Source of the DNA: Micromonospora peucetia
GTDB taxonomy: Bacteria; Actinomycetota; Actinomycetes; Mycobacteriales; Micromonosporaceae
Length of the DNA: 64,000 nt
Direction of reading: 5' to 3'
Assembly (NCBI RefSeq): GCF_900091625.1
Contig: NZ_FMIC01000002.1
Span: forward strand, 3,534,001 to 3,598,000
Numbering within the stretch: position 1 is the stretch's first letter; every line of letters begins with the position of its first letter. Of the stretch, positions 36,746 through 46,481 are shown piece by piece. The position numbers were made by a program, and so were the translations under genes. The notes beneath the pieces are model-generated. The model saw only the letters and a list, made by a program, of their open reading frames with translations. It was not told where the DNA came from and did not search any database.

Positions 36746-37176
36746 GAGGGGGCACGATACGCGAATAACATACCGGGCGGAATATTGCTGATCACGATTG
36801 CAGTCAGTAATGAAATGGAACTCTCGACTACGGAGAGAGACCACAATCAAATCCGGGCATACAACAAGGGTGTACGCCGTAATTGGTAATAATGCGGCAA
36901 GCCGCGAGCGGGTTGCAGCCGATCCGTCCACTCTGGTCCGGTAGTCGGGTGCACCTGGGCTCCCTGCCGGGTGCTGTCCCGGCATCGGTGGCGCTGAGCG
37001 GGCCATGACGCAGCGTAGTTTTCGTCGCTCTCCGTCGCCAGATGCGGCCTGACCAGGGCGGCTTCACCCCTACCGCCCGACCCCAATCCTGCCGTCCGGT
37101 CCCACCCCTACCGCCCGGCGTCGGGTCCGGCCGGAATCCGGCGGGAGGTGTCGGATCCGGGGGCTATGGTCGGGCG
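36746..37176. other. Divergent intergenic region with AT-rich core
   Basis: No gene is seen. About 36770-36900 is clearly richer in A and T than its surroundings and probably holds the promoters of the TRAP operon. Around 37065-37115 a CACCCCTACCGCCCG-like unit is repeated. A TATGGT box lies about 7 bases before the GTG of the ABC ATPase gene, suggesting a leaderless mRNA. Confidence 0.5.
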
Positions 37177-38109
<933 letters not shown>

Positions 38110-38280
38110 CCGGGCGGGCGCGTCCGGGGCGCTACCGCCGGAAGGCCGGTGGTGACCGCTGCCGGGAAGGCCGGTGGTTGCGGGCGCCCGGAGGGCCGGC
38201 GGGTGCGGCGGCGATGGCCGTTACGTAGCATCGGCGGGCCGGCGGCACCCCGTCCGTCCGGCGACGCGCACGGGGGTGTC

Positions 38281-38823
38281 ATGTCGAGCATCGAGTTTCA
38301 GTCCCGCCGCCAGGCCGGGCTGACCGCGCTCTACCTGGGTGTCTTCGCGACGATCTGGTTCAGCGTGCCGGCCGCCGACCAGCCGCTGCGTGCCCTGCTG
38401 GTGGTCGCGAGTGGTGCGGCGCTGGTCACGGCGGTGGTCGGCGCCGTCGTGGTGGCCCGGAGCCGGCAAGCCGGTGACGTCGCCCGGGACGCTGCCGCCG
38501 ACCGTCGTTACCTCCTGATCGTCCTCGCCGAGTTCGCCGCCGCCGGGCTCGGCGCCGTGGTGCTTTCCCTCGCCGGGTGGTCGGAGTTCATCCCCGTGCT
38601 GATCTGTGCCGTGGTGGGGCTGCACTTCTTTCCCCTCGTCCCGGTGCTGCGCGACCCGCGGCTGTGGCTGCTCGGGGCGGCGATGTGCGTCGTCGCCCTG
38701 GCCGGGCTGGTCACCGCGCTCGCCTCGGCGGTGTCGGCGGGGCTCGTCGTCGGCACCGGCGCCGGGCTGCTGCTGCTCGGCCACGCGGTGCTGGCGCTGC
38801 TCAGCACGGCCCGGCAACGCTGA
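38281..38823 (+). CDS. Membrane protein of unknown function
   Basis: Protein of 180 residues with five or six hydrophobic segments separated by short loops, one of them charged (ARSRQAGDVARDAAADRR). The first segment (TALYLGVFATIWFSVP) and the central WSEFIPVLICAVVGLHFFPLVPVLRDPRLW are the most distinctive parts. I do not assign a family. ATG at 38281 is chosen. It lies between the exporter ATPase and its permeases on the same strand, 171 bases after the ATPase, so a link to export is possible but not shown. Confidence 0.7.
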   Translation: MSSIEFQSRRQAGLTALYLGVFATIWFSVPAADQPLRALLVVASGAALVTAVVGAVVVARSRQAGDVARDAAADRRYLLIVLAEFAAAGLGAVVLSLAGWSEFIPVLICAVVGLHFFPLVPVLRDPRLWLLGAAMCVVALAGLVTALASAVSAGLVVGTGAGLLLLGHAVLALLSTARQR

Positions 38824-38967
38824 TCCCAGGGCGGCGCGCCGAGCCTCGCCGGAGGTGAGAGGCGACGACAGGGCGACGGTTCGCCGTAGGGTGGCGGCTG
38901 ATCGCCGGACGGGGTGACGGTGGATCTCGACCCGTACGGCCTGTCGTACCCGCGAGGTAGGAATGCC

Positions 38968-39810
38968 GTGGTGGACGGACGCCGAGCGAGGCGGGGTGGT
39001 CGGGTGAGTGCGGGGCGGTCGGCGCGGGAACGGGCACGGCCGGCGCTGCCACGGGTGCCGGCGGTGGTGGTGTTGGCGCACCATCTGGTCGGCTACCGGC
39101 GCACCTGGCGGGCCGGGATCTTCTCGTCGTTCCTGTTGCCGGTGCTGACCGTGCTCGGGTTCGGGGTCGGTGTCGGCTCCTACATCGACCAGGGCATCGG
39201 CGGGGTGAGCTACCTCGACTGGATCGTGCCCGGCCTGATCGCCTCCACGGCGTTGCAGACGGCCGTCAGCGAGTCGACGTGGCCGGTGTTCGGCAACTTC
39301 CAGTGGGTCAGGACCTACTTCGCGCAGAGCGCGGCGCCGCTGCGGGTGGGCGACATCCTCAGCGGGCACCTGGCCTTCGTGGTGTTCCGGGTGCTCATCA
39401 CCATCGCGGCGTTCCTGCTGGTGACAGCCCTTTTCGGCGCGCTGCGCGCGCCGTGGGCCGTCGCCGTGCTGCCGGTGGTGGCACTGCTCGGGCTGGCGGT
39501 CGCCGCGCCGACCTTCGCGTACGCGGCGGTGGTCTCCGTCGACAGTTGGTTGGCGATGCTGCTCCGCTTCGCGGTGATCCCGATGACGCTGTTCGCCGGC
39601 GTTTTCTTCCCCGTCGAGTCGTTGCCCCTGGCGCTGCGCTGGCTGGCGTACGCCACCCCGCTCTGGCACGGCGTCGAGCTGTGCCGGGCGGCGACACTCG
39701 GCGTCGCTCCGCAGTGGTCGGTCGCCGGCCACCTGCTCTACCTCGCGGCCTGGGCGGTCGCCGGCTGGCTGCTGGCCCGCCGCGCGTTCCGTCGCAGGCT
39801 GGTCGTCTAG
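38968..39810 (+). CDS. ABC-2 type exporter permease, first subunit
   Basis: Integral membrane protein of about 280 residues with six helices, of the NodJ/DrrB group. Characteristic stretches are YLDWIVPGLIASTALQTAVSE, FGNFQWVRTYFAQSAAPLRVGDILSGHL and the C-terminal FAGVFFPVESLPLALRWLAYATPLWHGVELCR. It forms the channel with the permease that starts 10 bases after its stop. The start is uncertain: GTG at 38968 or 38971 follows AGGTAGGA, while GTG at 38914 or 39004 is also in frame. Confidence 0.87.
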   Translation: MVDGRRARRGGRVSAGRSARERARPALPRVPAVVVLAHHLVGYRRTWRAGIFSSFLLPVLTVLGFGVGVGSYIDQGIGGVSYLDWIVPGLIASTALQTAVSESTWPVFGNFQWVRTYFAQSAAPLRVGDILSGHLAFVVFRVLITIAAFLLVTALFGALRAPWAVAVLPVVALLGLAVAAPTFAYAAVVSVDSWLAMLLRFAVIPMTLFAGVFFPVESLPLALRWLAYATPLWHGVELCRAATLGVAPQWSVAGHLLYLAAWAVAGWLLARRAFRRRLVV

Positions 39811-39820
39811 GAGGGTCGCC

Positions 39821-40621
39821 GTGGTCGGTCTGCTCCTGCCCCGACTGGTCGCCGCGTCCCGCCGGTCGGTCTCCGTGGCCGAGCGCAACGTGGCGGCCCT
39901 GAAGGCCGTCTACTGGCTGCTGCTCGTCTCCGGTTTCGTGGAGCCGCTGCTCTACCTGCTCTCCATCGGTGTCGGGGTGGGCGCGCTGGTCGGCGACCTC
40001 ACGCTGCCCGGCGGCGAGGTCGTCACCTATGCGGCGTTCGTCGCGCCGGCCATGCTCGCGTCCTCGGCGATGTCCGGCGCGCTGTCGGAGACGACCTTCA
40101 ACTTCTTCGGGAAGATGAAGCAGATGAAGCTGTACGACGGGGTGATCGCCACCCCGGTACGGCCGTTCGAGATCGCGCTGGGGGAGCTGATCTGGGCGAT
40201 GCTGCGCGGCAGCGCCTACTCGGCCGCCTTCCTCGTGGTGATGGTGGTGATGGACCTGACCACCGTGGCACGGGCGCTGGTCGCCTTTCCGGCGGCGGTG
40301 CTGGTCGGCTTCGCCTTCGGCGCGCTGGGAATAGCGCTCACCACCTTTTTGCGCAGCTGGCACGATTTCGACCTGATCGCGGCGGCCCAGTTCACCCTCT
40401 TCCTCTTCTCCGGCACGTTCGTCCCCGCCGAGTCCTACCCGTCCGGGCTGCGCTGGGCGGTGGAGGTGACCCCGCTCTACCGCGCGGTGCACCTGATCCG
40501 GGGCGTCTCGGTGGGTGCGGCCGGCTGGGGATGGGTGCTCGACGTGCTCTACCTGCTCGCGGCGGTGGCCGTGGGGCTGCTGGTCGCCTCGCGCCGGATG
40601 GGCAGGTTGCTGTACCCGTAG
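39821..40621 (+). CDS. ABC-2 type exporter permease, second subunit
   Basis: Integral membrane protein of 266 residues with six helices, related to the preceding permease. Landmarks are FVEPLLYLLSIGVGVGALVG, AMSGALSETTFNFFGKMKQMKLYDGVIATPVRPFEIALGE and FLFSGTFVPAESYPSGLRWAVEVTPLYRAVHLIRG, the ABC-2 signature region. GTG at 39821 has GGAGGG five bases upstream. Together with the ATPase at 37177 it makes a heterodimeric exporter; the cargo is not evident from neighbours. Confidence 0.9.
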   Translation: MVGLLLPRLVAASRRSVSVAERNVAALKAVYWLLLVSGFVEPLLYLLSIGVGVGALVGDLTLPGGEVVTYAAFVAPAMLASSAMSGALSETTFNFFGKMKQMKLYDGVIATPVRPFEIALGELIWAMLRGSAYSAAFLVVMVVMDLTTVARALVAFPAAVLVGFAFGALGIALTTFLRSWHDFDLIAAAQFTLFLFSGTFVPAESYPSGLRWAVEVTPLYRAVHLIRGVSVGAAGWGWVLDVLYLLAAVAVGLLVASRRMGRLLYP

Positions 40622-40685
40622 GTGGTTAACCCTGGCCGCCGCCGGGGCATGTCGAGAGGACTGACGCCTATCACGAGGAGGGGCG

Positions 40686-41900
40686 ATGGCCTCCGACGAG
40701 TCTTCCGCCCGCAGCGGGCGCGACCGCGACCGCGACGATTCCGGGGCGGTTGCCGCCGGCCGGGCGGGCGACCGCGGGACGGGTCGCGCCGACGGGGGGA
40801 TGGGTCGTGCCGCCGACCGTGCGACGGGTCGTGCCGCCGACCGTGCGACGGATCGCGCCGCCGACCGCGTGACGGGTCGCGCCGACCGGAGGAACGAGTC
40901 CGGGAGTGCCGAGCGGCACCCGGGACGCCGCCCGGTCGGGCCCGACGAGGGCCCCGACAGCCCGACCGAGCTGCCGGGCACCGGCTGGAAGGCGGCGCTG
41001 CGCCGCACGGTGCGGGAGTTCCAGGACGACAGCCTGACCGACTGGGCGGCTGCCCTCACGTACTACGGGGTGCTCTCCATCTTCCCCGGCCTGCTGGTGT
41101 TGATCTCGATCCTCGGCCTGCTCGGCCCGGGCGCGACGCAGGGCGTCAAGGACACCGTCAACCAGGCCGTCCCGCAGGGGGAGATCCGGCAGATCGTGGA
41201 GGGCGCGATCGACCAGGCGCAGCAGAGCGGCGGGTTCGCCGGCCTCGCCGCCATCCTCGGTCTGCTGGCCGCGTTCTGGTCGGCGTCGGGTTACATCGCC
41301 GCGTTCATGCGCGCCTCCAACACCATCTACGACGTGCCGGAGGGGCGTCCGATCTGGAAGACGCTGCCGATCCGTGTCGGGGTGACCGCGGTGATCGGCG
41401 TGATGCTGCTGGCCAGCGCGGTGATCGTGGTCTTCACCGGCGGCCTCGCCGAACAGGTTGGAGAGGCGATCGGGCTGGGCTCCACGGCGGTGACCGTGTG
41501 GAACATCGCCAAGTGGCCGGTGCTGCTACTCCTGGTCAGCCTGATGTTCGCGATCCTCTACTGGGCGTCGCCGAACGCGAAGCACGGCGGCTTCCGCTGG
41601 GTCAGCCCCGGCGGCGTACTGGCCGTGGTGATCTGGCTGGTGATCTCGGGCCTGTTCGCGTTCTACGTCAGCAACTTCGGCTCGTACAACAAGACATACG
41701 GGGCGCTCGCCAGCGTGATCATTTTCCTGGTCTGGCTGTGGCTGAGCAACATCGCGATCCTCCTCGGCGCGGAGTTCGACGCCGAGTTGGAGCGCAGCCG
41801 CGCCATCGAGGCGGGACACTCCCCGGACGAGGAGCCGTACGTCGAACTGCGCGACGACCGCAAGCTCAAGAAGAAGCGCAACGCGGCCACCCCCCGCTAG
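40686..41900 (+). CDS. YihY/virulence factor BrkB family membrane protein
   Basis: Protein of 404 residues. About 100 residues of Arg/Asp/Ala-rich, repetitive cytoplasmic tail precede a YihY domain with six helices: DDSLTDWAAALTYYGVLSIFPGLLVL, FWSASGYIAAFMRASNTIYDVPEGRP, and the closing YNKTYGALASVIIFLVWLWLSNIAILLGAEFDAELER. The YihY core is a conserved inner-membrane family without a firm function; the old RNase BN label is wrong. ATG at 40686 has GAGGAGG upstream. The tail contains the 24-bp DNA repeat listed separately. Confidence 0.9.
   Translation: MASDESSARSGRDRDRDDSGAVAAGRAGDRGTGRADGGMGRAADRATGRAADRATDRAADRVTGRADRRNESGSAERHPGRRPVGPDEGPDSPTELPGTGWKAALRRTVREFQDDSLTDWAAALTYYGVLSIFPGLLVLISILGLLGPGATQGVKDTVNQAVPQGEIRQIVEGAIDQAQQSGGFAGLAAILGLLAAFWSASGYIAAFMRASNTIYDVPEGRPIWKTLPIRVGVTAVIGVMLLASAVIVVFTGGLAEQVGEAIGLGSTAVTVWNIAKWPVLLLLVSLMFAILYWASPNAKHGGFRWVSPGGVLAVVIWLVISGLFAFYVSNFGSYNKTYGALASVIIFLVWLWLSNIAILLGAEFDAELERSRAIEAGHSPDEEPYVELRDDRKLKKKRNAATPR
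40802..40889. repeat. 24-bp in-frame tandem repeat in the YihY gene
   Basis: Two identical units (40802-40825, 40826-40849), one diverged unit (40850-40873) and a partial fourth encode the peptide repeat GRAADRAT. The period keeps the frame, so length variation between strains is likely. Confidence 0.85.
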
Positions 41901-41904
41901 CCAC

Positions 41905-42300
41905 CCGCCCCGTCCCCGTCCCCGTCCTCGCCTGCGCCCCCGTTCCCCGCCCCGCACCCCCCGCCCGTGCCCCCGTACCCCCCGCCCGTGCCCCCGCGCC
42001 CCGCCCGTGCCCCCGCGCCCCGTCCGCGCCCCCGCCCCCGTCTCGCCCCGCCCGATCTTCCCGCCCCGCCTCCGCCCGCCCTTTCCCGCGATCTTGCACT
42101 TGTGGCCTCCTCTTTGCCCTGATATGCGAACTATGTACGGGCATAAAGTGCAAGATCGCGGAGGCTGGGCGGAGGCGGGGCGAAAGAGCGGGCGGGGCGG
42201 GGGCGGTCGCGGAGGCGCAGGGGCGGGGCGGGGACGGTCGCGGAGGTCCCGGGGGTGGGAAGGGCTGGGGAGGGCTGGGGAAGGGGTTTTTCTTGGGCTG
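41905..42300. repeat. Composite element: C-rich tract, hairpin, G-rich tract
   Basis: The 542-base gap between the YihY and ROK genes has no credible gene. Left of the hairpin (about 41905-42086) the plus strand is almost only C with some G and T, with repeated CCCGCCCGTGCCCCCG units; right of it (about 42160-42290) it is G-rich with many GGGG runs. The same three-part design recurs at 55879-56280. The G-rich half could form quadruplexes or fold back on the C-rich half. Confidence 0.75.
42087..42160. repeat. Palindromic element, 15-bp arms CGCGATCTTGCACTT
   Basis: Left arm 42087-42101 and right arm 42146-42160 are exact complements around a 44-base loop. Identical arms are found at 56077-56149, with a different loop, so this is a dispersed repeat family. 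Confidence 0.9.
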
Positions 42301-42442
42301 GCGAGGGCTTTTGTCTGAGGGGACAAAAGTTCGTTTCAAATCGGCTGAAGCTCTGGACATGTGACGCGTAGCACTTCTACTGTGTCGGCACGACATCTCG
42401 GCATTGCGTCGATGTGAACGAGCCCGCGAAGAGGTGAGTCCG

Positions 42443-43621
42443 GTGCGCACGGTCGACCCCCTGCACGTACGGCTGCTGCGGCTGCTCCGCGACGAGGGGG
42501 CGGTGTCCCGGGCCGAGTTGGGCGCCCGGTTGCAGATGCCGCGTCCCCGGTTGCTGGCGGAGCTGGAGCGGCTCGTCAGCCTCGGCTACGTCGCTGAGGC
42601 GGGGCTGGCCGCCTCCCGGGGCGGTCGCCGCTCCACCCTGGTCGAGCTGAGCCCGCGCCTGCGCTTCGCCACGGTCGACCTCGGTGCCAGCTCCATCGAC
42701 GTCGAGGTGGTCAACGGCCGGCTGGAGCCGGTCGCCGCGTACGCCGAGCCGGCCGACATCCGCACCGGCCCGAAGGTGATCCTCCAACGGGTCAACGAGC
42801 TGCTGCACAAGGCCAGGGTGGACGGCGCCTACGAACGGCTCGACGCTGTCGGCATCGGGGTGCCCGGCCCGGTCAGCTTCCGCGACGGCGTGCCGGTCTC
42901 CCCGCCGATCATGCCGGGCTGGGACCGGTTCCCGGTGCGCGAGCTGCTCACCCGCGAGCACGGCTGCCCGGCGGTGGTCGACAACGACGTCAACATCATG
43001 GCGATCGGGGAGCGGCACGGCGGGGTGGCCCACTCCGTGGACGACTTCCTCTTCGTGAAGATCGGCACCGGAATAGGGTGCGGGATCCACCTCAGCGGCG
43101 AGGTCTACAGGGGCACCGACGGCTGCGCCGGGGACATCGGCCACATTCAGGTCGACGCGCACGGTCCGATGTGTTCCTGCGGCAACATCGGCTGCCTGGA
43201 GGCGCTGTTCAGCGGTGCCGCGCTGGCCAGGGACGCGACCGTCGCGGCGCGCGCCGGCACCTCGCCCGCGCTGGCCGAGCGGCTCGCCACAAGGGGCGCG
43301 CTGACCGCCCGGGACGTCGCCGAGGGTGCCGGCGAGGGGGACGTCACCTGCATCCAGCTGATCCGCGACGGGGGTCGACGGGTTGGTGGGGTCCTGGCCG
43401 GTCTGGTCAGCTTCACCAACCCGTCGATGATCGTGATCGGCGGCGGGCTCGCCCAGCTCGGGCACATCCTGCTGGCCGAGATCCGCAGCGTGGTCTATCG
43501 CCGGTCGTTGCCGTTGGCCACCGGCAACCTTCCGGTCGTCCTTTCCGAGTTGGGGCCCCGCGCCGGCGTCGCCGGTGCCGCCGTGCTGGCCAGCGACGTG
43601 GCCTTCGCGGAGGCGTCATGA
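42443..43621 (+). CDS. ROK-family transcriptional regulator
   Basis: Protein of 392 residues: an N-terminal winged helix (VRLLRLLRDEGAVSRAELGARLQMPRPRLLAELERLV) and a ROK sugar-kinase fold with phosphate loop TVDLGASSID, VGIGVPGPVSF, the Asp-containing VVDNDVNIMAIGE, and the zinc motif GHIQVDAHGPMCSCGNIGCLEA. With a DNA-binding domain it is a sugar-responsive repressor rather than a kinase. GTG at 42443 follows GAGGTGA. It is the first gene of a coupled operon with an ABC sugar importer and likely controls it and itself. Confidence 0.92.
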   Translation: MRTVDPLHVRLLRLLRDEGAVSRAELGARLQMPRPRLLAELERLVSLGYVAEAGLAASRGGRRSTLVELSPRLRFATVDLGASSIDVEVVNGRLEPVAAYAEPADIRTGPKVILQRVNELLHKARVDGAYERLDAVGIGVPGPVSFRDGVPVSPPIMPGWDRFPVRELLTREHGCPAVVDNDVNIMAIGERHGGVAHSVDDFLFVKIGTGIGCGIHLSGEVYRGTDGCAGDIGHIQVDAHGPMCSCGNIGCLEALFSGAALARDATVAARAGTSPALAERLATRGALTARDVAEGAGEGDVTCIQLIRDGGRRVGGVLAGLVSFTNPSMIVIGGGLAQLGHILLAEIRSVVYRRSLPLATGNLPVVLSELGPRAGVAGAAVLASDVAFAEAS

Positions 43622-45213
43622 ACGAGCAGAGTGCCGGCAGCAGCGAGCCTGAGGCCGGCGCCCCACTGGTCGAGGCCCCCGCCGACGCCGTCGCGGGCGA
43701 GGTGGTGCTGCGCCTCACCGACGTGGTCAAGACCTTCCCGGGCGTACGGGCCCTGGACGGGGTGCAGTTGGAGGTGCGGGCCGGCGAGGTGCACTGCCTG
43801 CTCGGGCAGAACGGCGCCGGCAAGTCCACCCTGATCAAGGTGCTGGCCGGGGTGCACCGGCCCGACTCGGGGCGCGTCGAGTGGCGGGGCGAACCGGCCA
43901 CCTTCGCCAACCCGCAGGCCGCCATGCGCGCCGGCATCGCCACCATCTACCAGGAACTCGACCTGGTCGATGACCTCTCGGTCGCGGAGAACGCCTTCCT
44001 CGGCCACGAGCCGCGCCGGCTCGGCTTCGTCCGACGCGGCACCATGGCGCGGCGCACCCGGCAGATCCTCGGACGGCTCGGCCACGCCGAGATCGCGCCC
44101 GGGCGGATGGTCCGCGCGTTGCCCGCCGCCGGCAAGCAGATCGTCAGCATGGCCCGCGCGCTCTCGCACGAGGCCCGGCTGATCATCATGGACGAGCCGA
44201 GCGCCGTGCTGGCCCACGACGAGGTGGGCAACCTGTTCCGGATCATCCGTGAACTGACCGCGCAGGGCATCGCCGTCATCTACATCTCGCACCGGCTGGA
44301 GGAGATCCGCGAGATCGGTGACCGGGTCACCGTACTCAAGGACGGCCGGACCACGGCGGCGAACCTGCCGGCCCGCGACACCCCGACCCGCGACCTGGTC
44401 AGCCGGATGACCGGCCGCACCATCGAGTACGTCTTCCCGGACCGCCCGACCGGCGCGGCCGGCGGCGCGGAGCTGCTCGCGGTCGAGGGTTTGACCCGGG
44501 CCGGCGAGTTCGCCGACGTCTCGCTGCGGGTGCGGGCCGGGGAGATCGTCGGCATCGCCGGGCTGGTCGGCTCGGGTCGCTCCGAGCTGCTGGAGACCGT
44601 CTACGGCGCCCGCCGGGCCGAGGCCGGCACGGTGCGGATGGCCGGCAGGGCACTTCGGGCCGGCAGCGTCGGCGCGGCGGTACGGGCCGGGATGGGCATG
44701 GCCCCCGAGGAGCGCAAGAGCCAGGCGCTGCTGCTGGGCGAGCCGATCTACCGCAACGTCACCCTGGCCACCTTCGCCCGCTACGCCCGCGCCGGGTTCA
44801 CCGACGCCGGGCGGGAGCGGGCCGAGGCGGACCGGATCGCCGAGAGCCTGGAGCTGCGCCCCCGCGATGTGCGCCGGCCGGTGCGCACCCTCTCCGGCGG
44901 CAACCAGCAGAAGGTGGTGGTCGGGCGCTGGCTGCTCGGCGACACCCGGCTGTTGCTGCTCGACGAGCCGACCCGGGGCGTCGACGTCGGTGCCCGGGCG
45001 GAGCTCTACCAGGTGATCCGAGGGCTGGCGGCGCGCGGCGTCGGGGTGCTGCTGGTCTCCAGCGAGGTCCCCGAGGTGCTCGGCCTGGCCGACCGGGTGC
45101 TGGTGATGCGGGAGGGGCGGGTCGTCCGCGAGGCCCCGGCCGGCGAACTCGACGAGAACAGCGTGCTCGACCTCGTCATGGCGGGGTCCCTGATGGAAGG
45201 CGCACCGGCATGA
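43618..45213 (+). CDS. Sugar ABC importer ATP-binding protein, two-domain (RbsA/MglA type)
   Basis: Protein of 531 residues with two nucleotide-binding halves. The first has a canonical Walker A (GQNGAGKST) and Walker B (LIIMDEPSAVL) but a degenerate signature (LPAAGKQIVSMARAL). The second has a changed P-loop (GLVGSGRSELLE) but an intact LSGGNQQKVVVGRWL signature and LLLLDEPTRGVDVG. This asymmetric pattern is normal for RbsA/MglA proteins. It energises uptake of a monosaccharide or polyol. Its ATG overlaps the ROK stop by four bases, and the permease follows at once. Confidence 0.93.
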   Translation: MNEQSAGSSEPEAGAPLVEAPADAVAGEVVLRLTDVVKTFPGVRALDGVQLEVRAGEVHCLLGQNGAGKSTLIKVLAGVHRPDSGRVEWRGEPATFANPQAAMRAGIATIYQELDLVDDLSVAENAFLGHEPRRLGFVRRGTMARRTRQILGRLGHAEIAPGRMVRALPAAGKQIVSMARALSHEARLIIMDEPSAVLAHDEVGNLFRIIRELTAQGIAVIYISHRLEEIREIGDRVTVLKDGRTTAANLPARDTPTRDLVSRMTGRTIEYVFPDRPTGAAGGAELLAVEGLTRAGEFADVSLRVRAGEIVGIAGLVGSGRSELLETVYGARRAEAGTVRMAGRALRAGSVGAAVRAGMGMAPEERKSQALLLGEPIYRNVTLATFARYARAGFTDAGRERAEADRIAESLELRPRDVRRPVRTLSGGNQQKVVVGRWLLGDTRLLLLDEPTRGVDVGARAELYQVIRGLAARGVGVLLVSSEVPEVLGLADRVLVMREGRVVREAPAGELDENSVLDLVMAGSLMEGAPA

Positions 45214-45340
45214 CCGAGGGGACCACTCCCACTGCCGCGCCGGAGCGGGCGGCGCAGCTTCCGGCGCAGTCGCCGCCGGTGGACCCGGCACAGAGTGCGG
45301 CGGCCGTCGACAAGATGCCGGTGCCAGGCCGGATCTCCTG

Positions 45341-46333
45341 GTGGCGGGGGAAGGTGGCGAGGGCGCCCGCCGCAACCTGGCCCTGGTCGGCGTACTGGCC
45401 GTGCTCGTCGTGATCGGCGCGCTGACCCGCTCCGACCTGTACTCCAATCCGGACTGGGTGTGGGACAACGTCCTGAGCATCCTCAAGCTGGCGGCCGTGG
45501 TCGGGGTGGTCACCGTCGGGATGACCTTCGTGATCGTCGGTGGTGGCATCGACCTCTCCGTCGGCGCGATCGTCGCGCTGGCCGGGGTCTGGTGCACCAC
45601 GGTCACCACCCAGAGCTACGGCGCCGGCGGCATGATCTTCAGCGCGCTCACCGTCGGGTTGGCGGTCGGCCTGGTCAACGGGCTGCTCATCTCGTACGGC
45701 CGGTTGGTGCCGTTCATCGCCACCCTCGCCATGCTGGTGGCGGCCCGAGGGCTCGCCGCCGAGATCTCCGACAAGCAGACCCAGGTGTCGGGCAACACCT
45801 TCATCAACGGTCTGGCCAGCAACGAACTGCTCGGCATCCCGTTGCTGGTCTACATCCTCGCCGCCGTGGTCGCCGCCGGCTGGGTGCTGCTCAACCGCAC
45901 CACCTTCGGCCGGCGTACGGTCGCCGTCGGCGGCAATCCGGAGGCCGCCCGGCTCGCCGGCATCAACGTCCGGCGGCACACCGTGCTGCTCTACGGGCTC
46001 TCCGGCCTCTGCTGCGGCATCGCCGCCATCATGCTCACCGCCCAGGCCAACTCGGCGCAGGCGGCGATGGCGAACCTCTACGAGCTGGACGCGATCGCCG
46101 CCGCGATCATCGGCGGCACGCTGCTCAGCGGTGGGCGGGGCACCATCATCGGTTCCCTGCTCGGGGTGGTCATCTTCGCCACCATCACCAACCTCTTCGC
46201 CATCAACGGCCTCTCCACCGAGGCCCAGAACATGGTCAAGGGCGGCATCATCGTCGCCGCCGTCCTGGTCCAGCAGGTCCAGTTCCGCAGCCTCACCCAG
46301 TTCCTGGGCCGCAACCGGCTCACCAGCACCTGA
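45341..46333 (+). CDS. Sugar ABC importer permease (RbsC type), possibly frameshifted at its start
   Basis: Membrane protein of 330 residues from GTG 45341, with about nine helices and family motifs TVGMTFVIVGGGIDLSVGAIVALAG, AANSAQAAMANLYELDAIAAAIIGGTLLSGGRGT and GVVIFATITNLFAI. The ATP-binding gene stop overlaps an ATG at 45210 whose frame (MTEGTTPTAAPERAAQ onward) runs in another phase and stops at 45413. Adding one G to the G-run at 45345-45350 would join that frame smoothly to the permease as WWRGEGGEGARRNLALVG. The gene may therefore begin at 45210 with a single-base frameshift or read error. It is the channel of the importer. Confidence 0.85.
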   Translation: MAGEGGEGARRNLALVGVLAVLVVIGALTRSDLYSNPDWVWDNVLSILKLAAVVGVVTVGMTFVIVGGGIDLSVGAIVALAGVWCTTVTTQSYGAGGMIFSALTVGLAVGLVNGLLISYGRLVPFIATLAMLVAARGLAAEISDKQTQVSGNTFINGLASNELLGIPLLVYILAAVVAAGWVLLNRTTFGRRTVAVGGNPEAARLAGINVRRHTVLLYGLSGLCCGIAAIMLTAQANSAQAAMANLYELDAIAAAIIGGTLLSGGRGTIIGSLLGVVIFATITNLFAINGLSTEAQNMVKGGIIVAAVLVQQVQFRSLTQFLGRNRLTST

Positions 46334-46375
46334 CCCGCACCGCACCGACCCGCACCGCACCGACCCGCACCGACC
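46334..46375. repeat. 15-bp tandem repeat downstream of the permease
   Basis: Two exact copies of CCCGCACCGCACCGA and a partial third lie directly after the permease stop codon, in the 148-base gap before the binding-protein gene. Confidence 0.8.
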
Positions 46376-46481
46376 CCGCGCGGCATCCGGGCCACCTGAG
46401 CGACGGTGGCCGGGCACCGCACGCCCTCTTCCGTCCCGTACCGCGAGTTCTCCTCCACCACCGTCAACCCAGGAGGTCGTC

